A DNA stretch of 64,000 nucleotides from Euryodendron excelsum (GCA_033060915.1 CM065389.1:25162501-25226500), one strand, 5' to 3'. Numbered from the stretch's first letter, positions 33,558 through 46,299 are shown. The notes: generated by a model from the sequence alone, not told the origin. Numbers and translations are program-made.

Positions 33558-36500
33558 TGTTAGCATCCCATTTTGGCTACTCGGCAATCTCTGGCCCAAC
33601 CGAAAGCACTTAAAAACCAACGCAAGCATACTGAAGCCCAAACTGGCTTTCCAAATCCAATCCGATCTGTCAACCGCTTTGCCCCACTAGGCCTAATAGA
33701 GGTAAAATGACCAGAATGTCCATCTTGCATTAGTAAATCCAATCCAGCTCAACACATCTTCCGTAAGATGATAAATCCATTCAAATTCAAAGTCAAATCT
33801 AATAGTCCCGTCATTTAAGAAAGTTGATCCCTCATTGATGGTAAGACCATTCAACCCAATACGACATGATCACTGAGAAAGTTTATTTCCCAGATCGGTA
33901 AAGCCCCTTTCACACTCATCTCCGAAAAGTACCTAAGTCCCTGAGATGAAAGAGCGGTTCACTTCTAGCGCTTGCTAGCTTGCCAATGTAGAATGTCTGC
34001 TAGTCCGACACGTTCCTTGAGAAAGCACAAACCTCTCTAGAACGGAAGACTGTCCAATTTTAACACGACCTTCGAGAAAGTTTATCCATCAAAGCGGTAT
34101 GATCCTTTCAAACCTATCCACCAAGAAAGTATGAATTCCTTAGACAGAAGTCCAGACTAGATCCACACAGGTCAACATCAACGCCTGCTAGCTTGTCGTA
34201 GTGAAAAATGATCATTTTGCCCCTAGCGGGCCCAGTGCATTTTTCAAGAAAGTACTAAGTCCTCAGAATGGTAAGACCACCTTTCTAGGCCGTCCCTAGA
34301 TGGTCTTGTATGTCTAGTGCCATCCAGTCAACCCTAGTCCTTTTTCAGAGGTTCCTTGGTCAAAATGACTATTTTGCTCCTGAGCATCCAAATGCCCTAG
34401 GAAACCATACCGGCTTTGGGTATCAAACCGGCAACCCCCCAACTAACTCTGGTTAACCCTAGTCAACCTTGGTCAACACCAGTCAACTTTTGTCAACCCA
34501 GTCAACCCTAACCAATCTTGGTTAACCCTGGAGCTCCCAGGATGAGGTGACCGCGATTCAGTCACTCTCTTCAACCAACCCGGCTCTGGGAATCAAACTG
34601 GCAACCTCCAAGGCACTTTCCAGAGTATTCCCTTCCATTTCTGGCCAAGCCCTGTCGTCCGACATTTTTCTTTTCGAACCAAAACCTCCTTGCTCCACTT
34701 CGAATGAAGCATAACTAATTTTTAGCCTTGAGTGACTTCTAGAGCTGCACACAACCCCCCCAGGCTGTTAAAAGCGGTTACAAATTGACCAACACCCAAT
34801 AAGCCCCGTATCCAGCTTTTTTCTAGCCCTTAATAAATGAGCCTGCGCCACTCTTAGTGGCGCATGGCCAAAGCTAAGGCGTGGCCACTATGAGTGGCGC
34901 ACAAATCCTCTGGTTTTGCATTATAAATACAAACCTTCCCCATCACTGTTTTGGGGTTGAAAAAAAAATATCCAGAAACTCTCCCCCTCTCTTTAGACAG
35001 CTCCCGGAGCCCTATCTCTCTCTCTCACGAAGTCCTGTCGGTCAAGCCCTAGCTCGAAGCTCCAAAGCCTTAGTCTTCAAGCTCCACCGAAGGTCTACCC
35101 CGCTGCCTGAAAGCTCTTGACGTCTTCTCAAGACCAAGGCCTGAGCTTCCATTGAAGAAAGAAGAAACGAGACAAGGCAATCCTCCATTTACCTTTTCTG
35201 TATTCCCCACTCTCTCTTCTCCCTCCGAGCCCACTTGGGTTCTTCTCATTTTTAACCTTCATCTTCTAAACCCCCCTTTCTTGCATGCTTGGAACAAGAG
35301 GATGCTAAGTCCATGTCAAGAGTGGACGAGAGCGAACTACTGATTGGGACTCCCTTCTTGACTTTTACTCGCCTCAAGGCATGGCCTTATGGCCCTCTTG
35401 CAATGTGGTGATACGTAGCCTTGTATGATTCATGCCGTTACTATCATTGTCATACATTTGCATTTTTGTCATCTCTTTATCCCTAAAAACCAATTTCAAA
35501 GTTGCTTTCTAAAAACCATAATTCTAGGTTAATCCTAACCCTTTCATGGTTAGGATTTTCCTAGAAAAGGGCGACATTTGAAATGAATTCAAATAGCCTA
35601 TATTGTTTTCTTTTCAAAAAACACAATCCCGAAATGATCCTAGTTATTCCACTACTAAGGTTGTCTCGGGGAACATGTGACATTCAAAATGACCCGAAAA
35701 GGTCTACATTTTTGGACTCATGCCATTATTGTTTTTCAAGTCACGAGCCTAAAGTGATTATTGCCTTCTAATGGCTAGAATGACTTTAGGTAAAGTGCAA
35801 TATTTATTTGGATGTCTAAAATCCAAGTTAGGGTTTCGGACCCTAAAACATGTTTTCAAAAGACTCGGTTTTTGAACCATTTACAAACTCACATTTGTTA
35901 AACCCTAGAAGTTCAATCCTAAGAAAATCTTATCTTTGCCAACTTAGAAACCTTCGTTTTTAAAACCAAAATCATACATTTTTTCAAAACTCTCAAAATC
36001 CTCAATTTTCAAATCAATCAAACCTTTCATTTTCAAACTTTCTTTTTAAATCGATCGAATCAAAACCTTCCATTTCAAATCCCTCAAATCACTCCTTTTT
36101 CAAACTTCCAAATTTAAACCCTAAATCAACTCCTCCCATCTTGGAAACAATCCAAACTTACCATTTCAAGCAAATAAAATCTTTTTCAAAAAAGAAACAA
36201 AACCTTTCCAAATCTTTTCAAACCCTTTCGAATATTCCTAATCTTTTCAAATCTTCCCGAAAGGAAACAAATCAAATCTTTTTTAAAAAAGGAAACAAAT
36301 CTTTTCCAAAAAGAAAATAAAATCTTCTCAAATAAAATCTTTTTAAATTGAATCTGTTCAAATCAAATCAAATCTCAATATTTTCAAATCAAGGTAACAT
36401 TTTCAAATCCAATCTTCTTAAAAAGGAAACATTTCAAAAATAAACCTTCCTGAAAAGAAAACATTTTCTTAGTCCAATCTTCCTGAGAAGGAAATCTTTG

Positions 36501-37307
36501 AAAGTCAAACATTTCTAAAAAGGAAACATTTTCAAACTCCAATTTTCCTAAAAAGGAAACTTTCTAAAAATGAAAACTTTCTAGAAATAGAAACTCATTT
36601 CAAAATTCCAACTCTTTCGGATTCTTGTCCGAGCTACAGCTCACCTGATCCTCTTTAAGGAGGTATGTAGGCAACCTTTCATAGGGTGCGGTCACAACCC
36701 TTTTCAAATTTTCAATTCCACAACCCTTTTTAAATTTTCAATTTCACAACCCTTTTTAAATTTCGTATTCCATAACCATTTTTCAAACTCAATTCCATCT
36801 TTCAAACTCTTTTTCAAACTTTGTTTTCAAATGTTTTCTAAGCGGATAGCATTAAACATAGATAACCAGTGAGTCATAATTAGGTACCACAAGGGCGGGG
36901 TAAGGTGATTGTCTTAGGACATCTTTCCTATACGTAACCAACTCCTGAACTTAAGAATTTCTGTTTCAAAGACTAAAACTTAAGTCAATTTTCAAAAGGG
37001 TTTTTCCAACATTTTTAGGGTTGTTAAACAACCCTACTTTCTAAAACCCTCTCATAAGGATGTCTTTCAAAAATACTTTTCAAAATCTAAGTTTAACCCA
37101 CGGGTTTTACTTGGTGTAGATGACCTAGCACAACTTTAAATATGTTAGGTGGTGACTCTAAAAATCTTTTCCAAAAGCCCTAATCAATTCCATTTCAAAA
37201 ATTCAAACCCCGTTGCACTTGTCCTTCTAGGAGAATGAGTTTTAACAAGAAAGCACCGTGCTTTTTTTCGATCCAAGAGGACATGGTTAAAAAAAAAGGG
37301 CGCGACA
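33558..37307 (+). mobile_element. 3' LTR of the 11.5-kb element (3750 bp)
   Basis: TG...CA ends. Upstream of the TATA box lies a perfect hairpin GCGCCACT-ctt-AGTGGCGC (34845-34863), followed by GTGGCCAC and another AGTGGCGC near 34881-34900. TATAAATA is at about 34922-34929, then a TC-rich leader (about 34975-35060). Two segments of the form 'cgagctacagctcacctga ... gtaggcaacctttc ... gtgcggtcac' occur near 36630 and, in the adjoining outer LTR, near 37330 and 37470. Positions 36180-36600 are low-complexity 'ttccaaaaaggaaac' DNA. Confidence 0.75.
34845..34929 (+). promoter_or_regulatory. LTR promoter with AGTGGCGC hairpins and TATA box
   Basis: The 8-bp arms GCGCCACT/AGTGGCGC around a 3-base loop end 58 bp before the TATA box at about 34921. 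Additional GTGGC copies lie between. See the matching dyads at 21386, 43414, 43446 and 46246. Confidence 0.6.
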
Positions 37308-40300
37308 ATGAGTCCATTTTCAATCGGGTCCTTGCCTGAACTATGACTGACCTGATTCTTGTTAAATGAGATACGTAGGCAACTTTGAAAAACTTAGATG
37401 CGGTCACCATGTCTTTCAAATGGACACATTTTAAAAAAAATATTCCAATCATTCAATTTTCAAAATCGCCCGAATTACAAATGACTTGATTCTCACCAAA
37501 TGAGATCCATAGGCAACCTTCAAATAGGTGCGGTCATAACCTTATTTTCAAGTTAAATACCCTTTTCAAAATTTTCAACTCTTTCAAAAGTCTAGTTTCA
37601 AACTCTTTTTTAATCTTCCAAAAACCTTTCCAAAATTTGCATCATACATCATTCATCCAAAAAGTGATGACCAAACTCCATTTTAAAATTCTAAAGTGGG
37701 TAAAAAGTGGATGTTACTAACCGATGATTGAAGTACGTGAACAAAGGAAGATTAAACATGTAGGTACCGAAAGGGCGGGGTAGAGTGATGTGTCGTGTCT
37801 TGGTTTTTCGTACCATTGAGATGATATGTAGAAACACACAGTACTATCTCGTTAGAACTCATCCTCTTAGAAGAACGAGTGCAACTAAGTTTGAATTAGA
37901 AATTAATTTGAATAAGGGATTTTGGAAAAAGGTTTGGAGTCGCTACCTAACTCTGTTAAGTTAAGTTAGGTCACCCAAAACTAAGTGCAATCTGAAGATT
38001 AAATTTTGGGTTTTAACCTCCTAGGGTCTATGTAACTTAAGGTTTAAACATGTACTTGAAAAGTTTGATTTTGGAAAAGCCTGATTTTAGAAAGGTTTCC
38101 ATGTTCCAAATTAGGAAAGTTTTATTTTAAAAATTTTTCTATTTTCGGAAAGATTTGATTTTAGAAAGATTTGATTTTGGAGGGTTTTAAAAAAGGAAGG
38201 TTTTGAAATTAGGAATGATGACATTAGGAAAGATTTGAAAGTTTGAAATTAGAAAAGATTTGTTCTTTATTTCCTAAAATTGTAAATTGGATTTTATTTA
38301 CAAAAATAGGTGATTTGATTTAGTTTCCTATTTGAAAAAGATTTGGTTTGACTTGAAATTGGAAAACTTTAATTTTAGAAATCTATCATTTTATGTGACT
38401 TTTGAATTAGAAAATCTATGATTTTATGTAGAAAACAGTTTTGAAAATTTATAATTTGATGCAAATAGAAAGTTATGATTTTATGTGAGAACCCTAGGGT
38501 TTCCTAAATAGGGACTCTAAAGTTTTGACTTGGACTTCAAGACAAAGGGTTTTGGAAAGTAAATCTTTGAGAAGAACTTTTAGGAAGTGAATTTGCAAAA
38601 CTTATTTTAGAAATGCTTGAATGTAGACTTTTGAAAGTCTCTTGAATATCTCACTTTCCTAAAATGATTTTAATCATTAGAAGACTAGAACCATTCTAGG
38701 GTTGTGACTTTGACAACAACTAGGGTTTAAAACCCTAATATAGACCTTCATGGTCTCGTTGAATGTAACACTTTCCTAAAAGAACCATAACCATGGAATA
38801 GCTAGAATCATCTTAGAGTTGTGATTTCTTGAAAAATAATTTAAGACTTGAACTCAAATTTGAACCTTGATGGTCACATTGAATATAATATTTTCCTAAA
38901 ACAACCCTCACCATGGAATGGTTAGAATCATCTTAAGGTCGTGGTTTTGAAAATAACTTTGAAGAAAAATATTTTGAATGCAAGTTTTGAAAGCAACATT
39001 TAATGCAAGTTCGAAAACACCTTTAAATGCATGATTATAATAGCAACAATGTAATAGGAACATGAACATACAAGGTTAGGTTTCACCGCATAACCAAGGG
39101 GGCCAGACCCACACCATCTTAGGTGGAACTCAAAGAGAATCCTTGACATGGTGGTTCCCTCCAAGGCATTCCTAGGCATAAGCCAGGAGGTCCCTTGTTT
39201 CAAGCATATAAGAAGAGGAGATAGAAGATGGGGATTAAAATAGAAGAAAACCCAAGTGGGTTAGAAATGAGAAGAGAGAAAGGGGGATTGCATAATTTAA
39301 CTAGACACCTACCTTGTCTTCTCTTTGCTTTGATGCTTTGATGATGAAATTTTCTTGGACTTCGAGAGCCTTGAATGTGCAGCACTTGATCTTCAATGGA
39401 AGCTTGAAGGCAAGGATTTGAGTGTATGGATGCTAAGGTTTGAGAGGGCTTGAGAGAATTAGGGTTTTGAGAGAATTTGAGCTCTATTTTCAGAGAAGCA
39501 AAGTTTCTGGAGTGATTGTGTGAACCTAGAATACGCAGGGGGTGGCTTATATTTATAAGCAGGTAAAATAGGGCTTGACGCCAGTTGCAGTGGCATTAGC
39601 CCATTAGGGAAATTTTTGGGGCGGCAATAAACAGATCTTTGACCCTTGTGATGCAAGGCAAAAGATTTGGGTGTCTGTCCTAAATTTTCGACTGACTTCA
39701 CTAGGAGTAACTTTGGAAAGTTTGGGAATGATTCAGAGGGTCTCGAGTAACCAGACTTGGCCGAGAATGGACGAAAAACCCCTAAAAGAGTGTCCTGGAG
39801 GTAAAAGGCTTGATAACCAAATCTTATGCCTTGTGGGATCTGTGAGAAGACTTGAAGGTTGGAAATACTATTGAAAATGTTCTGAGACATTTCTAGTTTG
39901 ATACACAGAATCGGTGTGGTTGGAAAAGGCGACCGGCCTACTTGGGGCAAAATGGTCATTTCACATTGGGTTTACCAAAATGGACCTGGAATGGTTTGAA
40001 AAGGAACTGGAAGGTTGAGAATATTATTATAAGCATCCTCGGAAGGTAATCGTTTTGATACCCAGAGCTGGTGTGGTTCTCAGAGGTGATTGGATGTCTC
40101 GGGGCAAAATGGTTATTTTGACCAGATGCTCTTGGAATCGATCCGGAAGCGACTAGTGTTGCGCTTTGATTTTTTGCACTTAAAAAAGCAAGTGAGAAAA
40201 ACACAGTACTCTCTCGTTAGAACTCATCTTCCTAGAAGACGAGTGCAACTAAGTTTGAATTTGAAATTGATTTGAATAAGGGCTTTTGAAAAAAGTTTGG

Positions 40301-41693
40301 AGTTGCCACCCAACTTGATTAAGGTGAGTTAGGTCATCTAAAACTAAGCACAATTAGAAGATTACACTTAAGGTTTTTTTTAAGTTTTTGAAAACTTTGT
40401 CAAGACAGGGTTTTTAAGAAAATAGGTTGTTTGGCAACCTTTAGAAAGATTTAAGCCTTTTTTTAAAAATAACTCCATTTTGGTCTTTGAAAACAGTGAT
40501 TCTAGATTCAGAGGTTGGTTACGTATAGGAAAGATATCCTAAGATCATCACCCTACCCCGCCCTTGCGGTACCTACATGTCTATTCACTCTAGGTTCACT
40601 CATTTGAAATAATTGATTAATAAATGTCCAATTATATTCACTTTGAAAAGAGCTATATGATGCATGATATACAAGTGCAAGAGAAAGATTTGATTTTAAA
40701 AATAGCTTTTGAAGAAAGGATTTAATTTTTGAAAGAAGGTTTTAAAAATTGGAATTGGAGATTTGAAAATAGATTTTAGAATTAGAAACTTGAAATAGAT
40801 TATGGAATTGAAAATTTAAAAAAGGTTGTGACCACAACCAAAAGGGTTGCCTACGTATCCCCTTTTGGGAATCAAGTTAGTCGTAGTTCGGATAAGAGTC
40901 CGATTGAAAATAAACACTTTGAGCTCTTTAAAAAGTTTAACTTGAAAATGTTTGATTTAAAAAATGGTTTGATTTGAAACTTGAATAGAAGATTTGAAAT
41001 TGAACTTGGAATTGATTTTAATTTGAAATAAAACTTAAGGATTTTGAAATTGATTTTGATTTGAAAATGTTGGACTTGGAAGAAGAACTTGGACTCAATT
41101 TGGAAATATTGAGATTTGAAAACATCTTGACTTGAATTGAAGTTTGAAAATCATCTTCATTTTGGAAAAGAGTTGAAACTTCCTAACTTTAGGGTTAGGG
41201 TTGAACTAGGTTTAGGTATCCTAGGGTTGGAACATGTAGTTGAATTAAGAAGGTTTAATTTAGATTTGAAAGGTTTGGTTTTAGAAAGATAAATTTAGGG
41301 AATGATTCGAATTAGGAAAATTGGATTTAAAGAAATTTGAAAAGAGATTTGATTTGATTTAGAAAGACTTGACTTAATCACTTGACTTGAATGAATTTGG
41401 AAAGTTAGGTTCAGGAAAGACTAGATTTTAAAAATCTTTAAATTTGGGAAAGTTTCAAAATAGAAAAGTTCTGTTTTAGGAAAGTGCAAAATTAGGGAAG
41501 TTTCATTTTAGGAAAGTTTCGAATTTAGAAAAGTGTTGAATTAAGAAAGTTTTCAAATTAGGAAAGAGTTGATTTAGGAAAGTTTTAAAATTAAAAAGTT
41601 TTGAAGTAAGAAAGTTTTCATTTTAAGAAAGCGTTGATTTTGGAAAGATTTGAATTTAGAAAGTTTGAATTTTGGAAAGGTTAGAATTGGAAA

Positions 41694-41761
41694 GATTTGG
41701 AATTTAAAAAGTTTAGAATTTTGGAAAGATTTGGAATTTAAAAAGTTTAGAATTTTAGAAA
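41694..41761. repeat. 34-bp tandem duplication in the solo LTR
   Basis: Two adjacent 34-bp copies starting gatttggaatttaaaaag, one difference (ttggaaa against ttagaaa). Confidence 0.85.
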
Positions 41762-43354
41762 GATTTAAAATTAAGAAAAATTTGGAATGTAGAAATTAGG
41801 AAAGGTTTAATAGTTGAAAAACCTGAAGTAGGGAAAGATTGGAGTTTAAGAAAGATAGAAAAGTTTTAACTTTAGAAAATCGAGATTTGGAAATGTTTGA
41901 AATTAGGAAAGGATTGGAATTTGGAAAGGTTTAGATTAGGAAAGATTAATTTCTATTTCCTAAAATAAAGAATTGGATTTTATTTTCAAAAAGAGATAAT
42001 TTTATTTTATTTCCAAAAACGGAGGATTTGATTTGGTTTCCTAAGGTAGAAGACTAGATTTGATATAGAATTGGAAAGAAAGAGGTTCGAAAGCTTGGAT
42101 TTAGAAAACATGATTTGATATGAAAAAGTGGTTTTGGAAACATATGATTTTAATATAGAAAGTAGAATTTTGGAAATCTATGTTTTGATGTATAAAATAG
42201 AATTTGGAAACATATAATTTGAGGCAAAATAGGAAGTTATGATTTTTTTTAAAAAAAGAATTAGGGTTTTCTAACTATGAATTCTAGGGCTCGACTTGGA
42301 TTCCAAGAAAAAGAGATTTTGAAAAGTAGAACTTTTGAAAAGAGAGTTTTTAGAAAGAAGACTTTTGAAAAGAGCTTGGAAAGGGATTGAAATATGGACT
42401 TTTGTAAGTCTCTAAAAATATCTCACTTTTCTAAAACGATTCTAACCATAAGAAGATTAGAACCATTCTAGGATTGTGATTTTGTTAACAAGAAAAAGGA
42501 GTTTTGAAATATGGACCATATTGTTCTCATTAAACATAATACTTTCCTAAAGCAACCCTAACCATGGAATGGCTAGAATCACTTTAGTATTGTGATTTTG
42601 ACAAAAAGAATTTAGGGTTTACACCCAAAACATATGTAACACTTTCCTAAAACAACCCTCGCCATGGAGTAACTAGAATAATCTTAAAACTATGATTTTG
42701 AAAATAAGTTTGAAAGAGGAGATTTTGATGCAAGTTTTGAAAAGGATTTTGATGCAAGTTTTGAAAACAAGTTTGAAAACGATTTTTGAAGAGATGCATG
42801 AATATGATATGCACAATGCAAGTAGGGTCGTGAACATACAAGGTTTAGGCTTCACCACATAATCAAGAGGGCCGAATCCACACAGTCTAAGGTTAAACTA
42901 AGAGAAAGCCCCTGACACGGTAACTTTCAATAGTCCTTCCTACGCATGGATAGGAGAGTCTCTTGTTTCAAGCATGTAAGAAAGGGGGGCAAAAGATGGA
43001 AATTTAAAATAACAAAAAACCTTAGTGGGTTAGGAGAGAGAAGAGAGAGGGGGATATTGTATAAACGTAAATAGAAAACCAACCTCGTATCTTCTTGCTT
43101 TGGTTACTTGGTTTGCTTTGCTTGACTTAAACCTTGGAAGCTTTAAACTTGTAGCACTTTAGGCTTTAATGGATGTTTGGAGGCTTGTACATAAGTGTAT
43201 GGAGTGTATATAGGCTAGGGTTAGAATGTATGGAGGCTAGGGCTTGAGGAGCCTTAAGAGGATTAGGGTTTGGAGAGAGTTCGAGGTCTATTTGCAGAGA
43301 GACAGAGTTTTTGGACTGAGATTACCGACCCTTTAACGCAGGGGGAACAGTTTG

Positions 43355-43461
43355 TATTTATAGGCAAATTAAACTGACCTGGCACCTATTGCAGTGGCAC
43401 TAGGGCAAAAAATGCCTGGTGGCGCCAGGCCGAATTTTGGCTTATAGTGGCGTTAGCCACT
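43355..43461 (-). promoter_or_regulatory. Promoter of the solo LTR: dyads and TATA box
   Basis: The minus-strand TATA box is the plus-strand tatttata at 43355-43362. Upstream (to the right) are the perfect dyads GCCTGG-tggcg-CCAGGC (43414-43430) and AGTGGC-gtta-GCCACT (43446-43461). Confidence 0.6.
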
Positions 43462-43580
43462 TTGAAAATTATTTAAAGCGGCAAGAAACGTATCTTTAAG
43501 TGGCGCCATGCCAAATTTTGGCTTGTAGAGGCGCTAGCCACTTTGGAAATTATTTAAGGCGGCAAGAAACATATCTTCAA
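43421..43580 (-). repeat. ~81-bp tandem duplication in U3 of the solo LTR
   Basis: Copy 1 from ggcgccaggcc (43421) and copy 2 from ggcgccatgcc (43502) run in parallel through attttggctt, ggcg-tagccacttt and ggcaagaaac. It duplicates the dyad region upstream of the TATA box. Confidence 0.85.
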
Positions 43581-46015
43581 CCCTTGATACGCAAGGCAGA
43601 AGATTTGGGCGCTTGTCTGAATAACTACCATGCATTTTTTTTGCTTGGCTCCACTAGGAGTGACTCTGGAAGGTTTAGGAATGTTCTGGGAGGTCGGGAA
43701 TGATCCGATAGGCCGAAAGTGGGTAGAAACCCTTGCAATAGTGTAACGGGCTTGAAAAAGAATGTTGGGATTGTTGCAATGGTTGATCGGTCCACTAAGG
43801 GCAAAAAGGTCAACAGGATCGGAAAGCCACCGGAATGGACTTGGAATGTCCCATGAAAAGGTTTGAAGATTACGAACACCTTTTAGAGCATTTCGAGAAA
43901 TTTCCGGTTTGATGCCTAGAGCCATCGTGGTTAGAAAAGGCGACCAGCCCACCAGGGGCAAAACAGTCATTTTACACGGAGCTTGTCGGAATAGACTCGA
44001 AATGATTTGAAAAGGCGTTGGAAGTTTGGGAATGCTACTAGAAGTATCCTTGGAAGGTTACCGGTTTGATACCCAGAGTCAGTGTGGTTCTTAGAGGCGA
44101 TAGGATACCTAAGGGCAAAATAGTCATTTTGACCGAATGGTCTCAGAATCAATCCGAAACTGACTGAAAGCCACTTGAATGTGCTGGATTGTCTTTGGGA
44201 TAATCTTGAAAAGGTGGACTTACTGCTTCGAGGACTTAGGTACTTTCTCAAAAAGCGTGCCAAAAAGGCCCTAAGGGCAATTTGGTCATTTTTTATCAGA
44301 GTGGGCTAGCAGGCACTTGTGTTGACCCGGGCTTTGAGTGTTTTTGTTACTCTGACAGTGTGTGACGAGTTGGTTTTCAAAGGTATCTCATTTTTTGGTA
44401 AACGTGTCACGGCCAAAAGGTTTGTTCAGTCTCATGACATAGGAGTTTTAGTAGCAATTCCCAATGTCAACTTGTTTACAAGTGTTTCTACCACTCTAAC
44501 GGTTGCGATGTTTACGAGTGTTTCCATCACTCTAACGGTGTGCGTTCATTCCGGAGACTACCTGATTTCAGGAAGTTGCTAGGTAGGCTTATCGTCTGAA
44601 GAATCAGCTTTCTCAAAAGACGTGTCGAATAACGAACATTCTATGTTGGCAGGGTAGCAGGCACCAGAAGTGAACCATTCTACCATCTCGAGGACTTGGG
44701 TTCCGTCCCAATTGACGGGTTTGAAGGGACTTATTGTTCTGAAGAGTTTTCTCAAAAAACGTGTCAGATTGGATGGACTTACCGTATGAGGGATCAACTT
44801 TCTCAAAAGACATGCTAGATTTGATTTGAATTGGAATTGGATTTTGAACTTGGAACTGAGATTGAAATAGGGACTTACCGTCTTCAAAAAGATGTGCCAA
44901 CTAGGATTGGAACGAGCAATGCCACAAGAGCACTTTTGTCATTTTATCTCTATTGGGCTTGGCGAGCCCGCGAAACGATTGATTGATTGAATTGAGTTTG
45001 AAAAATTGATTAAACTTGAATGTCTGTTGATTTGAATATGAGTCTGGACAAACCGGAAATTGCCGAGCAGGCAAAAATGGGGTGCTTACAACTAGAAGGC
45101 ACTAGAATATGCTAGATTATCTTTGGGACAATCTTGGAATAATGGACTAACTAGTCTAAGGTCTTAGGTACTTTCTTGAAAAGCGTGCCATTAGGCCCAA
45201 GGGGCAGTTTAGTTATTTTTCACCAGAATAAGCTAGCAGCCACTGGTGTTGACCTAGGTTTTGAGTGTTTTCGTCAGTCTAACAGTGTGTGACGAGTTAG
45301 TTTTCAAAAGTATCTCGCTATTCGGTAAACGTGTCACGGCCAAGAGGCGTGTTTGGTCCTGTGACATAAGGGGGTTTGTTGGCATTCCTAATGTTAACCT
45401 GTTTACAAGTGTTTCTGTCACTCTGACGGTTGCAATGTTTGTGAGTGTTTTTGTCACTCTAACGGTGTGCATTTATTTCGGAGACTGACTGATCTCAAGA
45501 AGCTGCTAAATGGTCTTACTGCCTGAAGAATTAACTTTCTCGAAAGACATACTGGATAGTAGACATTTTACATTGGCGAGCTAGCAGGTGCTAGAAGTGA
45601 ACCGCTCTACTACCGCAGGGACTTGGGTTCCGTCCCGATCGACAGGTGTGAAGGGATTTATCGTTCCAAGAGATTTTGTGCTTTCTCGATAAACATGTCA
45701 CGCTAGATGGACTTACCATTTGAGGGATTAACTTTCTCGAAACAAATAGAGCTTGACTGGCCTAGACTGGAATTGGAACTGGAGTTAAGGTTGAAATATG
45801 GACTTATCGACTTTTAGAAGACGTGTCAACTAGAATTGGACCTAATAATACCTTAAGGGCATTTTGGTAATTTTGCCTCTATTGGACCTACAAAGCGGTT
45901 AATAGACTAGATTGAGTCTAAAAAGCCAGTTTGGGCTTGAATGAGTCTGTGTCGGTTTAAATGTAAGTCTGGTCCGGTCGGAGATTGCTGAGCTGGCAAA
46001 AATAAAGTGCTTACA

Positions 46016-46035
46016 GCTGCCCCTCTTTTTTTGTC
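46016..46035 (-). other. Polypurine tract
   Basis: On the minus strand, gacaaaaaaagaggggcagc directly precedes the 3' LTR start TGTAAGCAC. It primes plus-strand synthesis in reverse transcription. Confidence 0.85.
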
Positions 46036-46222
46036 TTTACTTGTCAAATGCAAAAAACGATAAAGTAAAGGTCCCGTTTTGACCACAAGGCGATCGGAGG
46101 GATTGGAATTGAAAGTTTTTGAGGACTGGAGCTTAAAATGGCAAATTGGCCCAATGGGGCATTCAAAATTAGGTTTTGGCGCAAAAGGCGAAGGTTGCCC
46201 AGAACTAGCCTATTGTGCCACT

Positions 46223-46280
46223 CCAGGCATAAAATTTTCTTGGTCCCACTACTAGTGGCGCTAAGCCTGGGGATTAAAAA
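46223..46280 (+). promoter_or_regulatory. Putative promoter of the antisense ORF
   Basis: The palindrome CCACTA-c-TAGTGG (46246-46258), followed by GCGC, sits inside a wider CCAGGC (46223-46228)/GCCTGG (46265-46270) pair. A TATA-like ttaaaaag starts near 46274. The same GTGGCGC and CCAGGC dyads precede the TATA boxes of the LTRs. The assignment rests on this similarity and on the downstream exon. Confidence 0.4.
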
Positions 46281-46299
46281 GCTCTGAAGCTACTTCATT

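Larger units (their letters stand above)
25828..37307 (+). mobile_element. Ty3/Gypsy Tat-like element, 11.5 kb, with target duplication ATGAG
   Basis: Left end TGTTAACACCC at 25828, right end GGGCGCGACA at 37307; both flanked by ATGAG (25823-25827 and 37308-37312). The outer LTR reads straight through if the element is removed. Parts: first 139 bp of the 5' LTR, an inserted and truncated LTR of another family (25967 to about 29280), about 4.3 kb of internal DNA, a polypurine tract and a full 3' LTR. No gag or pol was recognised in the internal part, so the coding region has been deleted or was never present. Confidence 0.75.
18695..37790 (+). mobile_element. Outer Ty3/Gypsy (Ogre/Tat-like) LTR, plus strand, split by three insertions
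   Basis: The LTR starts TGTAAGCACCCTA (18695) and is traced through 18695-19644, 20384-22951, 24510-25827 and 37308-37790, about 5.3 kb in all; its last few hundred bases are missing where the minus-strand element begins at 37791. The same order of blocks is seen in the LTR starting at 25967 and, reversed, in the solo LTR at 40157-45090. Contents in order: a stretch with CTCGAGATGGTAAG-like repeats, a ~208-bp triple repeat, a dyad, TATA box, TC-rich leader, a 46-bp repeat block, and long 'ttcaaaa' low-complexity DNA. LTRs of 4-6 kb are typical of Ogre/Tat Gypsy elements. No internal region of this copy remains. Confidence 0.65.
40157..45090 (-). mobile_element. Solo LTR, 4934 bp, with perfect target-site duplication ACTAG
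   Basis: Plus-strand left end TGTTGCGCTTTG, right end GGGGTGCTTACA; flanks ACTAG at 40152-40156 and 45091-45095. Removing it restores a continuous host LTR (gaagcgactag joined to aaggcactag, as seen uninterrupted near 55547-55570). Its minus-strand start TGTAAGCACCCCA matches the outer LTR family. TATA box (minus) at 43355-43362. The 3' half (40700-42400 in plus coordinates) is low-complexity 'ttaggaaagttt' DNA. Its full length gives the size of this LTR family. Confidence 0.9.
37791..46015 (-). mobile_element. 3' LTR of the minus-strand Tat-like element, interrupted
   Basis: The minus-strand start TGTAAGCACTTTA is at 46015 and the end CGACA at 37791. Excluding the nested solo LTR and its duplicated ACTAG it is about 3.29 kb. 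Compared with the nested LTR and the 5' LTR it lacks a block near its end (the region with 'accgcaagggcggggtagg'). TATA box on the minus strand at about 39549-39557. Confidence 0.75.
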
